A DNA stretch of 64,000 bases from Crotophaga sulcirostris (lineage: Eukaryota; Chordata; Aves; Cuculiformes; Crotophagidae). Position 1 is the stretch's first letter. Every line of letters begins with the position of its first letter. Location: the NCBI GenBank assembly GCA_013397455.1, contig VYZB01000215.1, positions 909,912 to 973,911 of the forward strand, given 5' to 3'. The notes below the pieces were generated by a model, which was not told the DNA's origin, made no database searches, and saw only the letters and a program-made list of their open reading frames with translations. The position numbers and the translations under genes were made by a program. Shown piece after piece: positions 51,068 to 64,000 of the stretch.

Positions 51068-51618
51068 TAATACAGTGATGTTGCTTGGGAGTGCAGAGAG
51101 GGGATCAGGGAAGCTAAGGCACAGATGCAGGTGAATTTGGCAAGGGATGCAAAGAAAAAGAGCAGCTTCTACAGATATGTTAGTCAGAAAAGCAAAACCA
51201 AAGAAATTGTAATCCTCCTGATAAATGAGACTGGATCTACTAACAACTGACGTGGAGAAGACAGAACTTTTGTGCCTCTGTTCTCACTGACAATTGCACT
51301 TTTTTCATCTCTCAAGTCCCTGAACATCAAATCAATTAGGGAGAATGAAGTACCTCCCACTATAGGAGATGCTAAGGTTTGAGAACACCGGAGGAACTTG
51401 AACACGCACAAGTCTATGGGCCCCAATGAGATGCATCCCAGGGTCCAGAGGGAACTAGCATAGACAGTTGAATATCAGCCAGCAGTGTGCACTTGCAACC
51501 CAGAAAACCAATCATAACCCGAGCTGTATAAAAAAAAGTGTGGCCAGCAAGTTGACGGAGGTGATCCTCCCTCTCTGCTCTGCTCTCACACAACCCCACC
51601 TGGAGTATTGTGTACTTA
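51068..51618 (+). mobile_element. CR1 LINE ORF2 fragment with reverse-transcriptase core deleted
   Basis: The left part matches the linker between CR1 endonuclease and reverse transcriptase: AAGCTAAGGCACAGATGCAG, GGCAAGGGATGC, and the 'H/N-K-S-M-G-P-N-E-M-H-P-R-V' signature from CACAAGTCTATGGGCCCCAA to GGGTCCAG (about 51407-51449). Near 51465-51475 it jumps to a block well downstream of the catalytic core (CCAGCAGTGTGC, GTGTGGCCAGCAAG, CCACCTGGAGTATTGTGT). The FADD catalytic region is missing. There is no 3' tail after 51618. It is a dead, internally deleted copy, antisense to CSMD1. Confidence 0.85.
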
Positions 51619-52948
51619 AGACTGAGGCTTGCTACAGTCAATCTTACTCTAAAATTCTCCAAACTTGCCTGCAGCTTTGCTTTATTTGATTTAGCTGTGA
51701 TGGTAATTTCTCTAATTGACTGGCTGTCTAAGGATAATTTGTTTTACTTTTTGTTCTGATTGTACAATCATAGTATTATATGGATAGCCGTAGCAAGCAG
51801 TTACTTGAAACAGGATGAAATATTTTACCAGTGACACAATGACACAGTTAAGAGAAATATATGCCTGGTTTCACTGCAGAGACTTTGCGAAGTGGAGATA
51901 CAGGATGCAGTACAGGGGAATACATGCACAGGAACAATAAGTGATTAGACAGAGATCTGGCACTTTAGCCAAGTTTTTTAGTCCACTTTACAGCCCACAG
52001 CTATAAACAACTCACCCACGGTCAGCTAACGAAATGCAGATCTGGCCAAAACTGGGTTTAGGAGTAACAAAGAACAAATAAAAGTATCTAACATAAATAC
52101 AACACCATATAAACACTGATGTGATATGGAACTGCACACCAAAGAAGAAAGTATGAAAGTGTGAAATTGTCTTAGCAAGTAAGAATAATGTCAAGTGCAT
52201 GCTAAAGCGCATCCTAAAAAGAGGAAGAAGAAAACACCAACTACTTAACCCAGAGAAGCAGAAGAAGGGTAAACATAATACTAGGAAAAAGGGCAGAAAC
52301 CAAGAAGTGTGCACACACAATTATTTTAACTGTATTGTTATTTTTTCCTTTTCTGTAAAAAATTAATCTGGGTTAACAATAATTAAAGACTTTGATTCCA
52401 CTAACAATTCTTGGGTTTACATACACATGCAGTGTTACCCATGTCCCCATAAATAATATTTCATGCATCCAAAATTGCTGGTTTAACATTCTTATGACTT
52501 TAGGTTTACAATCCATTGACACCACACAGGTGTGCCTTGTCTTGCTAAAGAAGTCTAATGAAAGCAGCTTTCTTTTATCTAAAGTCAAGGAGATTGTGTG
52601 ACCTTGTACACCTCCTACAGCCCTTTTCAGGTCAACCTAATAAGCCAGCTTCGAAGAACCTTAAGGCAAGAATTCTTGGAAGTATACCATACATGAATAA
52701 TTCAATAAATTTATTAGAAAGCCTTTCGATATAGACAAGACGAAAGGTTTCAAAATGTTATACATTAGATTAAAGGATGCAAATAGAAAATACAGAGATA
52801 AAATGCAGTAAGTGGTTTTGCAGACTCATAGCAACACGCATACCTAATTAATGAGATTACTTGGGTGAACCAACAGTATTTAGACAGGCAATACACAAAG
52901 CAGTCCAATAGTATGGTACGAAAACAGAATTCTAACATACACAAGATT
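51619..52948. other. Intronic sequence, no recognised element
   Basis: AT-rich and non-coding between two CR1 fragments. No exon, RNA gene or repeat family was recognised. Confidence 0.5.
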
Positions 52949-53208
52949 ATCATAGAACCACCTGGTTGGAAAAGACCTTTGAGATCAAGTCCAACCATAC
53001 CTGTCTAATTACTAAACCATGTCCCTGAGGAACTCATCTACCCGTCTTCTAAACATCTCCAGGGACGGTGACTCAACCACCTCCCTGGGTAACCGGTTCC
53101 AGTGCCCGACCATCCCTTCAGTAAAGAAATTTTTCCTAATGTCTAGTCTGAACCTCCCCTGGCACAACTTATGACCATTTCCCCTCATCCTACCACCTGA
53201 TATGTGAT
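52949..53208 (-). mobile_element. CR1 LINE 3' tail, second subfamily
   Basis: Plus orientation opens with ATCATAGAACCACC (terminal octamer remnant) and GGTTGGAAAAGACC, followed by CATCTCCAGGGACGGTGACT, CCACCTCCCTGGGTAACC, AATTTTTCCTAATGTCTAG and GAACCTCCCCTGGCACAACT, ending near CATCCTACCACCTG. This is the reverse complement of a CR1 3' end and ORF2 C-terminus. Its tail and linker sequence differ from the copies at 12721 and 41454, so it is a different subfamily. It is 5'-truncated and in the sense orientation of CSMD1. Confidence 0.93.
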
Positions 53209-54705
53209 AGATTCAGAAATCTCAAACGTTTCCATTAAAAATCCCTTTCTTCACAATTAACAGGTGAGTGACATACCAGTTCCTTGTTTGTTACTGAACA
53301 AGACCAATGCCTCAGTCAGAACTTAGATATGCTTGTTTTGACAAATATATTTTGTTGCAATGTTCTAGATATCTGCCTCATTCTCCCAGTCACAGAAGAA
53401 AAACCATGAAAGGCTAGACAAAGAAGCATTCAATATATGGGAAAGTCAATTGCTTTGTTATTCTTAAAAGTAAAGTTATTAATGGTTTAAAGCTATATAA
53501 GAGAAGATGAAAAACAAGGCATGTGACTGTATTTATATGCTAACTATAGTTCTAACATAGCAAATTATATGACCTCTAATTAATCAGGATAACAGCTGCT
53601 GCGTACAGTAACACAGCAAATCCAAAGTTCTACTTTCCAGACCACTAACCCACATTATTCTGGAAATACTGATACCACCCAGCAAGAATCTATATCCTTT
53701 GGCAGTTTAAAGTCCTAAGAATCTGCAGACAATGATTCCAAATGAAACAGATATGTTTCCATTTTCTTTTCTTTTTACAACAAAAGACATAAAAGCCAGA
53801 AGCCATCTTTACCACTGTAACTAGTGTACTTAAATACAAAGTATTTATCAACAGTAACTCTTTGTAGGCTGAAGAGAATTTTTAAAGGCAGAAATATAAT
53901 TTTCATAATAATTTGTAGTAGTATCACACTTTAAGGACAATATCTAAAAAAGCACATTATAAAGACTACCACAAACCAGAAATCATACTGGCATTGGCTC
54001 AAAACACACTTTTATTATCTGAGATATGAAAAGCTCAATACAACCTCCCCTACTTTATACTTGCCAAAGGAATAAATAATTTTCTTTACAAATAAAATCA
54101 GAAATAAAGCTAGCCACAGTATCACACTTTTTCAGATTCATTAAAAGCCAGATAAGTATTAGTCACATTTCATCTGGGATTGTCTCATTAACAGGGACCA
54201 TTCTGAAGGTAAGTAAACAACATTGGATATATCTGATAATTAGAAAAGGAAGTAGGATTTAACTCTTCAGCCAGGCAGAAGCCTGGGGATAAATGCATCA
54301 CGAAACTCCTCTGAGTAATTTGGCAATGTGCACAAGACACTGGTAATTTTTAATTTCCACATTGGTAAAGAGAAAGAGACCATGTCAAGAACTGAAAGGT
54401 CAGGCAAAATTAACAGAGTACAGGTTCTTTCTTTACCTATTGGTATCCTAGTAATTGGCAGCAGTTGCTGTTTAAAATAAATTTAGAGTGGGGGCAGGGA
54501 AAGGCACAGGCTGCTTAATTGAAATCTTATCTCCAGCAAATCTGTAAGGCTATGAACAGAAAAAGTTATTGCTCCAGCTCCCACAGTTGGCTGTAAAATG
54601 GAACAAGCAAGAATGCCAGCTTTGTTGAGTCACATTGCACAGTTTGCCTCAGAAAAGCACTTAGAGAAAAGATGCATTCCATATATTCCTGATGTGGCTG
54701 AAGTT

Positions 54706-54770
54706 AAAAAAAAAACAAAACAACAAAAAAAAACAACAAAAAAAACCAACTCACACAACACAAACCAACA
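54706..54770. repeat. A-rich (CAA)n-like tract
   Basis: Runs of A broken by single C residues, passing into an A/C-only stretch. It accounts for the Lys/Gln/Thr/Asn-rich part of a 90-codon frame, which is therefore not a gene. Confidence 0.85.
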
Positions 54771-54909
54771 TGATTCCAAAATTCTGGGATTTTTGACCTT
54801 GCCTGTTTCTCAAACAGTTGCAGTACTAAGACAATATATTTTAATGTTTGAAAAGAAGCTGCAAAGCTAGCGTTTTTCTATTTAGTGCAGGCATGGGGAA
54901 GCCGTTCCT

Positions 54910-54948
54910 GTTTTGGTTTGGTTTTTTTGGTTTGTTTGTGGTTTGGTT
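54910..54948. repeat. T/G-only (GGTTT)n-like tract
   Basis: About 39 bases of only T and G with repeated GGTTT units. Its composition is roughly complementary to the A/C tract 140 bp to the left. Confidence 0.85.
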
Positions 54949-55000
54949 AAGCTGCCTACAAAGTATTGATTTGCAAGATTTTTAGATCATGCTGCATGTC

Positions 55001-55430
55001 TGTACTGGGTTTGGCTCTGATAAGAGTTAAATTTCTTTACAGTAGCTTGTATGGGGCCATGTTTCAATTTGTGATGAAAACAGTTTTGATAACACAGGGA
55101 TGTTTTAGTATTGCTGAGTAGTGCTCACACAGCATTAAGACCCTCTCTGTCCTGTCAGCAAGTTGGGAGGGGACACCGCTGGGACAGCTGACCCTTTCCT
55201 GGAGATGGCTGAACATCTGCCTGCAGGTGAGAAGTAGTGAATTAATTCCTTATTTTGATTTGCCTGGACACGCAGCTTTTGCTTTACCTATTGAATATCT
55301 TAACCCATGAGTTTACCCCACTTTTACCCTTGCAATCTAATTCTCTCCCCCATCCCATTGAGGGAGGCACTGGGGAAGTGAGTGAGTAGCTGTGTGGTGC
55401 TTAGCTGCCTACTAGGGATAAATCACAAAA
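55001..55430 (+). mobile_element. Avian ERV LTR with no internal region, internally deleted
   Basis: It opens TGTACTGGGTTTGGCT and continues with blocks familiar from an abundant avian LTR: TTTTGATAACACAGGGATGT, AGTTGGGAGGGGACACCGCT, TTTCCTGGAGATGGCTGAAC, TTTGCTTTACCTATT and GGTGCTTAGCTGCCTACTAG, ending with a decayed AAATCACAAAA. No gag, pol or env sequence lies on either side, so it looks like a solo LTR made by LTR-LTR recombination. Between CAGCTGACCC and TTTCCTGG the middle segment I expect, with the promoter core, is missing. The polyadenylation signal region reads ATTGAA. No clear target-site duplication was found. ERVL-like is my best class guess. It is antisense to CSMD1. Confidence 0.85.
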
Positions 55431-58400
55431 TCATCTTAATCCCGATTCAGATCGGGCAGTGATTCTTAGAAAAATTTTTTACAACTTTAATATTAGTCAT
55501 ACAAACACATACTTATGATGGCAGATAAGAAAGCACATAAAAAAGGGTATTAATATCAGCGCAGTTGGGATGAAAGTCTGTTAGGATCTATATTAAATTC
55601 TCCAGAACCTCAATACTCAGTAGCAGAGAAATGAAAGCACTGTATTAAGTTATTTAGAATACAAAGAGAGAAATAGTCGTCATGACACTGACTTTCCACT
55701 TCAGTTTTCAATACTGCAATGTGCTAGAACTGCCACCTCACAGTAGCAGAGAGGAGCAACTGATTAATGTTTTCCTCTAGGAAGCCCACTTTTACCTATT
55801 AGGTTTGTGATCTCACAGGTAAGAGTTCTATGGAAGGAAGTTACAAGCCCACTAAATGCATCTTAAAAAAATGAATTTTATTCTCTGCCAATTCAAGTAG
55901 GGTTTATTCCATCACAACAACTTTGGTTAAAGTGCCATTTTTTCGAAGGAATAATTTCCTAGAAATTCCAGTTGGGAAGTTGCTGTGCTTGGGCAATTTA
56001 GGAAATAAATGTTGCATTTTCTGGAATTTGAAGTGTTTTACTGGTGAAAGAAATATCAATTATTTTTTAACTGGTGAAGTTACCCACCATAATCTCTCGT
56101 AACTAAAAAAGCTGCAAAGTATACTTGTTTTAAACACATTTATGGTTTCATATATGCACAATCTCTTCATATATGAAAGACTGGAAAAAGAAGGCATACA
56201 AGAGTATAGTCATATACCTGCCTCAACTAACCAAATTCATTCCCCCATAAATTCAGCATTTTGAGCAAGTTTTAGATCTATTCACACATTTCAGAGCACA
56301 ATCAGACTATTTTATCTATCTCGCCTCACAGAATAACCTCCATTTTCTTTTTCATAAATTTTCTGAATACATGTACGTTTAAAAATATTTTTCTTTAGGT
56401 GTTGTTAAAGTGAATTCTTGACACCTAAATCACCGACTTTCTAGATTAGTTATCAGAGGTCTCACAGAACAGTCCCATAGCACTGCCAGACCTCTTCTGC
56501 CCCAAGATTTTGCTGCTACATTTCCTATGTCAAAATATGACACAATATATCAGCTTTATTTTTAATAGCATTATGATTTCTTTCATGTATGTCATCAATA
56601 ATCACTCAGATTGTATCATTCCAAAAAGATGTTATTTTTAAGAAAATCTGCTAGATTAAGGAAAATTTATTTTTTTTTCTTTTCAAGGACTTCAGTTGAT
56701 AAAAGAAATCAAATACATTTTCAGAAAAGAGGTGCAACTACAAATTTCAGCCTAAAAAGACCCTATTGCAGTCTGTTTTCTCTGCTTAAAGCTTTTGGTT
56801 TACTTGGTCACATGTAAATATACACATTGCTTAAAGCTTCAAGAAACACTTCAGTCTGAAAAGAACAGACTACCAAAATAGTAAGCAAAAAGTATTTAAC
56901 TAAAAATAGAAAAAGAAATATATCAGTCTATTACCAGGCGTTCTGGTCAATTACACTAACAGTCAATGGTGAGATTGCTAGTTAAGATATATAGCCACAA
57001 GTCTGCTTTTAGAAGAATACCAGCATTTACTACAGTATCAATGTCAGTTTTCGTTTTTTACCAAATAAGTGTTAAAAAAAAGGCCATTTGTATCTTTAAC
57101 ATTTAAAAGGATTAAACTAGGATTAAAATTTACTCTTTCTCCAGACATCACAGTACAGAAAGGAATAGTTGTAGGTCTGGGGCAACAAATTGAGTCCTTC
57201 CCAAAAACTACACAACAGAATATCAAATGAACTGCATAGCTCTCAATGTAATTTTTGCATATTAATTATAATCTTTTGGATGTCTTCAGAGCTGGATACG
57301 CTCGCTCACTGAGATTCAGAAGTCATATTCAAAAATCTCAGATCACTGCATCAAAATGGAATATTATCTAATAGATATAACAGCATCTATGACTAAACCA
57401 GAGATTATCTGGTGATAGTTGAAGATTCAGAAAACTACTCATCTCACACTGAATAGTAGGGGATCTTGATGCATATGAGTTACATAAGAGTTGGCATTTT
57501 CTTGCCAACCCAGCTTCCTACTCTGAACTTGAAATATTTTCCTGCAGAATACTCAGTTTGGTTTGGACATGCCTATTCCCAGGGAGTGGGAATAACCACT
57601 ACTCCCATCACAGTACCACAGTTTGTCATTAACTAATAGTTAGGCTCGTGGACAACGCATAGGAAGCACTGTCAAGTGCTGAGCCAGTGAAAAGCAGATT
57701 TGTACTCTTAGAGTGCAGGAAAGGTATTTTGGCTCTTAAGGGAAATAAACAAGCAAAAATTAAAACCAAGATACCTACTGGGGAAGCTGAGAGAACAAGA
57801 AATGTTTGTTTCAGCCCAAAATTCTGTAATCTTGACTGGGTCAACACTGACTAGAAAAATCACAGTCTCAGAAGAATTATCTTGGTAAACTCATACAATC
57901 AACACAAGAGACTAATGTTTCCAAGCTTAGGGATACATTTCATTTTTTTGTTTTGTTTTAAATAGTTTGAATACTTGAACAATAAAAAGGAAAACCACAT
58001 CAAATAACTGATACGCAGGGAGAATAGGAGCAGCAAGAAAAAAAAAAATTCTTCAAAGACATTACACTGTGGAAGTGTATCACTACTTTCTGCTGTTGAT
58101 GCTGACAGGGATTTAAAAAGAAGCTTCAGCAAAGATGCATAAAGCAGGATGAGGTGGCTGACAGTATAAATGTTAATGCTGGGTTCGAGCATAAAGCTTT
58201 GAGAATTCAAAGACCAAAAGAAAAAAGGAACTATGCCCTGAGGGCAGGTAGGATATAGGGATGGCAAGAGCGCTTCCTTTGGCAAAGAAAACCTGCTGCT
58301 GTAGAACACAGGTCAAGGAAAGGTGCTAGCACACATCAAGTCCAATACATCTGGCGTGTTGTTTAAACACTGTCCACCAATTCTATACTAAAAAAAATGT

Positions 58401-60444
58401 GGTTAGAAAAAACAAAAACAGCCACAAAAAAATAATCAAGGTAGCCTAAAATGAACCAAGGATTGTTAACCTTTGAGGGCAGTTTCATGTGTAGTGACAG
58501 ACAATAATGTAGCATAATATAAACTAAAAAACATGATATTTCATTTTACATTGAGGACTAACAATGTCCTTCGAATTAAGAGTTTCTACTTTTACTGAAT
58601 TTTCTTCACTTGACAACTGGTTTCCCTGAATGAGAGGACATACTAGTTTAATCAAAGAGACGTGTGTATAACACTTCAAATATTGTTCTGTATGGGAGGA
58701 ACACTTCTGACTTTCCGAAAATTCCTACAATGATGTAGCAATGCTGAATTTTCACTTCTGTTTGAAGCCCTCAAAGCACATATTTTAAAGCTGTTTGTTA
58801 AACTCATTCTAGAAAATAAGAATTAAACTGATTTTAACACAAACAAAATTACACAAGTGCTTTATTAACTTCCACACGCATCCCTGCAAAGCCCAAACAT
58901 GTTTTATGATGTAAAGCAGTGTCAAAATTCGTAAAATCAAAAAAAGACCCTAAAACAATCAGAAAACCACACAACTACATGAGAGAAGCAGAATCTATCC
59001 CTCAATTCCCCAACTCCATTGCTTAAAGTTTTGGTTTAATTATTACCAAACAGTGATGACAACAGTCAATAAATCATTCAGCAGATTAAACAAGTTGACA
59101 AAGTATATAAGCTGAATTTACTACTTCTGAAACTTATTGTTATCGGTATAATAATTTGTTTGAAACCTCCATAGATAATTTTATTTCCAGAAGACAAAAA
59201 TAAATCAAGTTTCCATCTGTACCAAGAGGTTAGATGGCTGATGTTATTACTGAGGAAGATGGAAATAACTATCACTTAAAATAATAAGAGATTGTCAGAC
59301 ATGGTATAATACATCTGCTGAAGTAATGATATAGTAAGGAAACCTACATATCAGCCCAAGAACTCCACAACTGCCCAACTACATCAATGTCTTGGTAGAA
59401 CTAGATGGCTCTCACTGGTCTACGGTCACAAAATCAGATTTAGTTAAGTATTAATATTTACATGGTATATGAGTGACAGCAGCCTAAGTCAGACAGGTAC
59501 AAATAATCTTCAAGGGCCTAGAGCACTGGAATGTGGTTTCAGTTGCTTCATTGTTAGCCTATTTACATATTTAGGTCATTGCTACACAGGAAGTGAGGTC
59601 ATAAATCAAGAATATTCTCAATAAAACATATAGATCAGAATCTCAGTGCAGGTAATGGTGACATAGAGTGTTCTCTCTACTAGGGATACCAGTGCATGCG
59701 TAACTTCAAAGGCTTTTCAGTAGGTATCGAAGTGGTTCATATATCATCTTTCCTCAGTGAGCGCCATACCCTCTTTCACAAGGGAATTTAAGTTAAAAAG
59801 AGCACCCACAGACACTACTGGTGAAGACTCCCAACAGCCTCCTCTGCAAAGCAGAAGCTCAACACAAAACAGAACCTAGCCCAGTGTTAAGTCACTTGAG
59901 AGATGAGTCATTGTCAAAATACTAGATTTTCCCCCACATGATCATATCTAAAATACTGTCGATAGCAGAATTAACTTTGAAGACACTAATCATTTTTTTT
60001 TTAATTAAATGAAAGTAACAATCCAAACTAGATAAAGTTTTCTTATTCAGGAAAATGGTCTGACACAGGAATTAAAACAATAAAATAAACTACTAGTTTG
60101 GCAGCCTCAGAAAATATCGTTTATGTAAATTAGTTCCTTCATTACTCCCAATATTTGATTTTTTCAGACCTACTTCATCTGCTACTGTGAAAAAGTAGTG
60201 CAATTCCAGAACAACTCCACTGCATGCCTTTGCATAGTGATACAAGGAGTTCCTCCCTGCAGTCGTTCCCAGTCGGTTAGAATTCCTTAACACGTGAATG
60301 TTGTGGACTTTTCTACTTCTACACAAAAATTTGTTACAGAAACACTACCCTAGGTACCATAAAAAAACCTCAGAATGTTTTTTAAGCATACTGTCCTTGT
60401 CAGCAGACACAGTTAAAACTTCCCCCCAGTTAAGATGTTTAAAA
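55431..60444. other. Intronic sequence, no recognised element (5 kb)
   Basis: AT-rich and non-coding. The longest frame (57899-58309, minus strand, 136 codons) shows no recognisable domain, contains poly-Phe and poly-Leu from T-rich DNA, and has no supporting signals. Confidence 0.5.
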
Positions 60445-60480
60445 CAGTATTTCTCAAACTGTGTGTTATGACCCCACAGT
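60445..60480 (+). mobile_element. Charlie-like hAT terminus, fragment
   Basis: CAGTATTTCTCAAACTGTG followed by a GTTATGACCCC block resembles the terminal region of Charlie-type hAT elements (CAGTGGTTCTCAAACTGTG, then G-T-CATGACCCC) with about five differences over 31 bases. It is preceded by GTTTAAAA (60437-60444), a plausible hAT target site. A GGGGTCAC block near 60757 followed by ATTTAAAA could belong to the other side, but I cannot show a right terminus. Confidence 0.45.
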
Positions 60481-61121
60481 GTCCCAAACTCTTAAGACAG
60501 CAGTCAGTAGCACTTCAATCCTCCCAGCGCTTCCAGCTGAACAGTAATTCACCTACTTCAAAGAACAATAAAAAACTGGCCAAAAGCAGGGATAACTACA
60601 TATTTTTAGTAAAAGAAAACTAGCTTAGGGATGGGTAGCCAGCAGAGTGATTATGATGACTTCCAGTGACTGGGAACATCTGATCTGTGTTCCCCTATCA
60701 CAGAGGAACTGATCACCTGCCTACTTACCAAATTATATATGGCATATGAGCCAGAAGGGGTCACTATTTAAAACATTTAAAACAAGTAGTTTAGGGAACA
60801 ATCACAGGAGTTCCTAAAACTATGAGGTTTCAGTAACTCAATTGGCCATTGCAGCAAAAATCACACAAGCCTTCACAAAAAGCATCTGACCCTTTCTGCT
60901 ACAAATCCGTGAACCATCAGTACCCACTGCCTGTCTGTACAGAGACACTGTCACTTGAATGACATTGGCCATTTCTTCCAGAGTTGCATGTCATATTTTG
61001 AAGTCAATTTAAAGGTCATGGACAATGCCAGGTTTACAGCACTGACTCTGAAAGGGGGCAGTGTTGCCTAACCAGAGAGTGGTGCTATCTGTCAATGTTA
61101 ATTACAGCTCTTCCTGTTGGG

Positions 61122-61147
61122 TTTTTTTTTCTTTTTATTTTTTTTTT
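61122..61147. repeat. T-rich low-complexity tract
   Basis: T runs broken by one C and one A over about 26 bases. Confidence 0.85.
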
Positions 61148-62172
61148 ACAAGAAAGTAGGCCAGTAGGAAGTGTCATTATATTACAGGCTGTGGCTCTGT
61201 GCATGTGCTCCTAAGTTGACAGTCAAGAGACATCCTTTAGCATTCTTCACTCTCTTTTTCCATATGAAAAACAAACGGCTCAGATTGCATAAAAGAATGA
61301 AATACGCCATTGTGTGCACCTGCTAGAACAGAAGGATACAGGTATGTAAGAAAGCAACTTCCTGTTGAGGTAAAGAAATCAGTTCCTGGTGTGTTTGTTG
61401 TGTCTGATACTCTTTTTACTTAACTATGAAAAATTTTAAAGATTTTAATGAAACTTTCTTAGCCTTTCCTCACAGCTTTCATCTCAACTTCAATCTCTGC
61501 TTCTGAGCAGCAGACTGATCAGGTGATAAGGCTTTGGGAAACAAAGAAAGGGAGGAATAGCTACCAAGCAAAGACATACTGCTGAACTACCAATACCAAT
61601 CAGAAAAAGCTCAAAACAAAAAGTCTGAGTTACTCACGACACCTCTGTCTTTTCACTCTTAGGTAACCCATTGAATGAAGATACAGGTTCCAAGAAGTAC
61701 TTTAAAGAACACTGACATTTCAAATCTTTAATCAAATATGAAACAAAGATCTGCATCAATACGGAGCAGAGTCAGGTATTGTAAAGAAATGGGGTGTAAA
61801 GTTTCAAGGGACTTTGAATATCATAAATATAACCACAGTTTATCCAGCATTTGAAGACAGGTTGGTCAACAATTCAGAAAAAGTCAAAGTAACTTAGAGA
61901 TCACAGGTAATAGATTTACACACTAGCAAATGCTAGTCCTAGTGAATAGTTACAATCAAATTGCAGAGCTTCCTAGATTAAAAGTTCCTACATCAACCCC
62001 ATCGGTAAAAATATTATGTTTTCAATTCTATCATTCAACTGCATAGATAACTCCTCCAGAACAAACACTTTTAAAGTATTAAACATAACAAACCATAGAA
62101 AGAATTACTTTGCATTTCAGAAGTAATCTGAAGCGGCTTCAAGTACTCAGAGTCCTGCATCTTCCACAAATA

Positions 62173-62211
62173 CAAAAAAAAAGCAGTAAAAAAAACCCAC
62201 TAAAAAAAAAA
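62173..62211. repeat. A-rich low-complexity tract
   Basis: Three A runs of 8 to 10 separated by short mixed segments. It is not linked to any retrocopy. Confidence 0.8.
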
Positions 62212-62891
62212 TCACCACACACACTGATTGAAAATAATCCTGAAGTTACACTCAAAACACTCATTATTCAACAATGCTAGCAACAGACTTAATTCCCCTA
62301 TATTTGGTAATTGTCCCAAACAAAGGTTGCAGATCTCAAAGCCTTGTATACAACTCAAAGTATTAAGGAAATGCTATCAGTCCCGTTTTATGAGCTTAAC
62401 TATTGGTAGACACTAAAAGATATTAAATGCTTGGCCTTGTTTTTTCCCCAGAATTGTGCAGTCATCATTGTAGTTTAACATCTTCCACGGAACAAGTTTT
62501 CAACTGCTTTGGAGTTTTTTAATTGTTTTATTTTTAGATTTATATATACATATGTTTTTGTTGTCATTGTTGTCTTAATTGTCTAGAAGGAGAAGATCAG
62601 TGACTCATTTACAAGACCAGTTAGCATCCATATCTCCTCCCATTTTTATTGTTACACCCCTTAAGTTAGGCATTGCCTAAAAACATCATAAAAAAAAATC
62701 ATTTACGAAATAATAAGAAAATAATTCAAGTGTAAGTGTTTCTGAATCCAGCTCTTGAAGCGTGACAAATTCAATTAAAAATTCCAGCAGAAATTAAAGT
62801 GTTAGTTTAAATGTCAAAATCAGGACTATGGCCATGATGTAATAACATTTAAGTATATTATAAAAAAAGTTTATGCAATATTCACTGATTA

Positions 62892-64000
<1,109 letters not shown>

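Larger units (their letters stand above)
53209..55000. other. Intronic sequence with A-rich and TG-rich tracts
   Basis: No exon or transposon was recognised. Two low-complexity tracts of roughly complementary composition lie at 54706-54770 (A/C) and 54910-54948 (T/G), the second ending about 50 bp before the LTR. Confidence 0.5.

Noticed and set aside
54598..54870. 90-codon plus-strand frame starting with ATG.
   Set aside because: The middle is a translated A-rich repeat, and no conserved peptide or splice signal is visible.
57899..58309. 136-codon open frame, minus strand, rich in Phe and Leu.
   Set aside because: Hydrophobic runs come from T-rich DNA. No signal peptide architecture, motif or neighbouring exon signals.
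60674..60696. GGGAACA ... TGTTCCC inverted repeat, possibly a hormone-receptor-type site.
   Set aside because: The half sites are separated by nine bases rather than the three needed for a steroid-receptor element, and the 7-bp arms are expected by chance in a window this size.
60757..60780. Possible right end and target-site copy for the hAT fragment at 60445.
   Set aside because: The octamers differ at the first base and no terminal inverted repeat precedes the right one, so it is mentioned only as a lead.

Overview
The window is vertebrate and almost certainly bird DNA. It is AT-rich and gene-poor, its recognisable interspersed repeats are mostly CR1 LINE fragments ending in the CR1 3'-terminal octamers, and it carries two pieces of an avian ERV-type LTR. 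I cannot name the species. I found no bacterial genes, operons, CRISPR arrays, tRNA or rRNA genes, and no complete protein-coding gene. Nearly all open frames are short chance frames in intronic sequence.

The one coding segment I can support is a single 113-nt exon on the minus strand at 62990-63102. Its 37 complete codons give the C-terminal third of a CUB domain ([13 protein letters not shown] at the start, [13 protein letters not shown] at the end). It has good splice sites on both sides, in phases 2 and 1. The peptide fits the first CUB domain of CSMD1, a very large neuronal transmembrane CUB/sushi protein and complement regulator. On this reading 1-62989 is part of the long intron downstream of the exon (transcription runs right to left), and 63103-64000 is the end of the intron upstream of it.

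The intron holds few recognisable repeats. From left to right these are: a 5'-truncated CR1 (+) at 1922-2852; an LTR 5' fragment at about 11740-11830; a short CR1 tail (-) at 12721-12926; a possible hAT terminus at 19559; an ancient CR1 tail (-) near 32248-32480; a degraded CR1 (-) at about 39840-40505; a better-preserved CR1 (-) at 41454-41868; a non-autonomous hAT transposon with perfect 8-bp target-site duplications at 49515-49718; a CR1 ORF2 piece (+) with its reverse-transcriptase core deleted at about 51068-51618; a CR1 tail (-) at 52949-53208; an LTR with no internal region at 55001-55430; and a Charlie-like hAT terminus at 60445. The gaps hold low-complexity tracts, two small tandem repeats and three perfect hairpins.

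I see no new gene system here. The best leads are the hAT MITE in an avian intron, a Trp-to-Cys difference in the CSMD1 CUB exon, a 13-bp perfect inverted repeat at 25216-25247, and the long repeat-free stretches (2.9-11.7 kb and 12.9-32.2 kb) where conserved non-coding elements could lie. Repeat classes were assigned by eye from remembered consensus features, so edges of the older elements are uncertain by tens of bases.
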